Source: Spirochaetota bacterium
GTDB taxonomy: Bacteria; Spirochaetota; UBA4802; JAFGJZ01
DNA length: 13,355 bases
Assembly (NCBI GenBank): GCA_023396615.1
Contig: JAEWVM010000181.1
Location: 1 to 13,355 of the forward strand
Reading direction: 5' to 3'
In this document: piece by piece, positions 12,771 to 13,355 of the stretch
Numbering within the stretch: the stretch's first letter is position 1
Layout of the letters: the number at the start of each line of letters is the position of its first letter
Notes under the pieces: generated by a model
The model's database searches: none
What the model was told of the DNA's origin: nothing
The model's input: the letters and a program-made list of their open reading frames with translations, nothing else
Program-made: the position numbers and the translations under genes

Positions 12771-13355
12771 ATGGCAGATATTAAAAAAAAGCGTTTCATG
12801 ATTCCTATAAGCTTAAAGATGATATTCATCATTTCGCTTATCATTATTCTGTCTTTTTCTCTTTTGACGTATATTTCAACCTATCTCTTTACTTCGGATA
12901 GCGAGCGTAATATTGAGAGCAATATGATACAGAATGCGAATCTTATTTCCCAGAAGGTAAAAACTGATTTTCTGTCTGTAATTGAAAAAAGTAAAATTGC
13001 AATTCTGGCCGTAAATGACGAAGGAACCGGTGCAGCTTCGGCTAAAGCCTATTCTGAGCCGGGTAGCGATTCGGCCCTTTTTTCATCTCTTCTTTTCAAA
13101 AGAGATCCGGATATGATTTATATCGGTATATTGAGAAATGAAAAAGGTTCTGTTAAAGAAACTAAAAAGCTGTATAATGAAATTCTGCTGGCCGATTCGG
13201 GACTTGATTCTGATATTTTTCTGAAAATACTTGAGTCTGAAAAAGAAAGTGTTTTCAGTTCAATCAACGGCGCGGATTTTGCATTAAATCTTTCTTCATA
13301 TTTCGGAAGCGGTGTAATCGGAATTATTATTCCGTATGAATCCGACAGCCGCGCA
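12771..13355 (+). CDS. Membrane-anchored sensor protein, N-terminal part (3' end outside window)
   Basis: The frame is open from ATG 12771 to the last base: 195 residues without a stop. A basic start (KKKR, 5-8) is followed by IPISLKMIFIISLIIILSFS (11-30), extending to about 40 as a single membrane helix. Then comes a charged helix (SERNIESNMIQNANLISQKV, 44-63) and a mixed alpha/beta segment, including DMIYIGILRNEKG (114-126) and GVIGIIIPYE (181-190), that looks like an extracytoplasmic Cache/PAS-like sensor. This layout opens many chemoreceptors, histidine kinases and, notably in Spirochaetota, adenylate/guanylate cyclases; the output domain is missing here, so the type cannot be decided. 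The ribosome binding site is weak (GGTG about nine bases before); in-frame ATGs at 12798 and 12819 are less likely starts. Confidence 0.75.
   Translation, partial: MADIKKKRFMIPISLKMIFIISLIIILSFSLLTYISTYLFTSDSERNIESNMIQNANLISQKVKTDFLSVIEKSKIAILAVNDEGTGAASAKAYSEPGSDSALFSSLLFKRDPDMIYIGILRNEKGSVKETKKLYNEILLADSGLDSDIFLKILESEKESVFSSINGADFALNLSSYFGSGVIGIIIPYESDSRA

Noticed and set aside
12610..12801. A 63-codon plus-strand open frame across the end of the lactate dehydrogenase gene
   Set aside because: It overlaps the dehydrogenase C-terminus and the next gene's start, and has no ribosome binding site or family pattern.
10942..13355. CRISPR, tRNA, insertion sequence or attachment-site signals
   Set aside because: I looked for repeated units, cloverleaf arms, terminal inverted repeats and transposase motifs here and in the rest of the window and saw none that held up.

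Overview
This window looks like chromosomal DNA from a diderm, probably anaerobic or facultative bacterium that fixes nitrogen. GC content is moderate, judged by eye only. An MlaF-type ATPase implies an outer membrane. Cofactor-assembly nif genes, a fermentative D-lactate dehydrogenase and a secreted cellulase-like enzyme fit a sugar-fermenting diazotroph. The N-terminus of the last, truncated gene (one membrane anchor, then an extracytoplasmic sensor region) resembles cyclase/sensor proteins common in Spirochaetota. The phylum is therefore a low-confidence inference.

Bases 1-6224, plus strand: the downstream part of a nif cluster. In order: the end of nifN (cut by the window edge), nifB fused to a NifX-like domain with a Cys-rich tail, a [2Fe-2S] thioredoxin-like ferredoxin, a small HEPN-like helical protein, a LeuA-architecture acyltransferase in the position of nifV, a GNAT acetyltransferase that overlaps it by 8 bases, and a NifA-type sigma-54 activator. 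The first genes supply the machinery that builds the nitrogenase cofactor (NifB-co, the NifEN scaffold, probably homocitrate); NifA would switch the set on. A long hairpin lies between the ferredoxin and HEPN-like genes. A palindrome with -24/-12-like spacing lies just ahead of nifA.

Bases 6226-8926, minus strand: a compact operon carA - mlaF-like - DUF2156, converging on nifA with a single base between the stops. It combines pyrimidine/arginine precursor synthesis with two genes whose families act on membrane lipids.

Bases 9044-10741, minus strand: a secreted GH5 glycoside hydrolase whose barrel appears to be interrupted by a beta-rich, CBM-like insert, followed by a likely terminator. Bases 10742-10929 are a divergent, AT-rich promoter region.

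Bases 10930-13355, plus strand: a flavodoxin-fold NAD(P)H:quinone-type oxidoreductase, a D-lactate dehydrogenase with an unusual four-cysteine C-terminal tail and a good promoter, and the start of a membrane-anchored sensor protein that runs off the window.

I saw no rRNA, tRNA, CRISPR array, insertion sequence or origin. No gene-free stretch exceeds 300 bases; the longest is 188.
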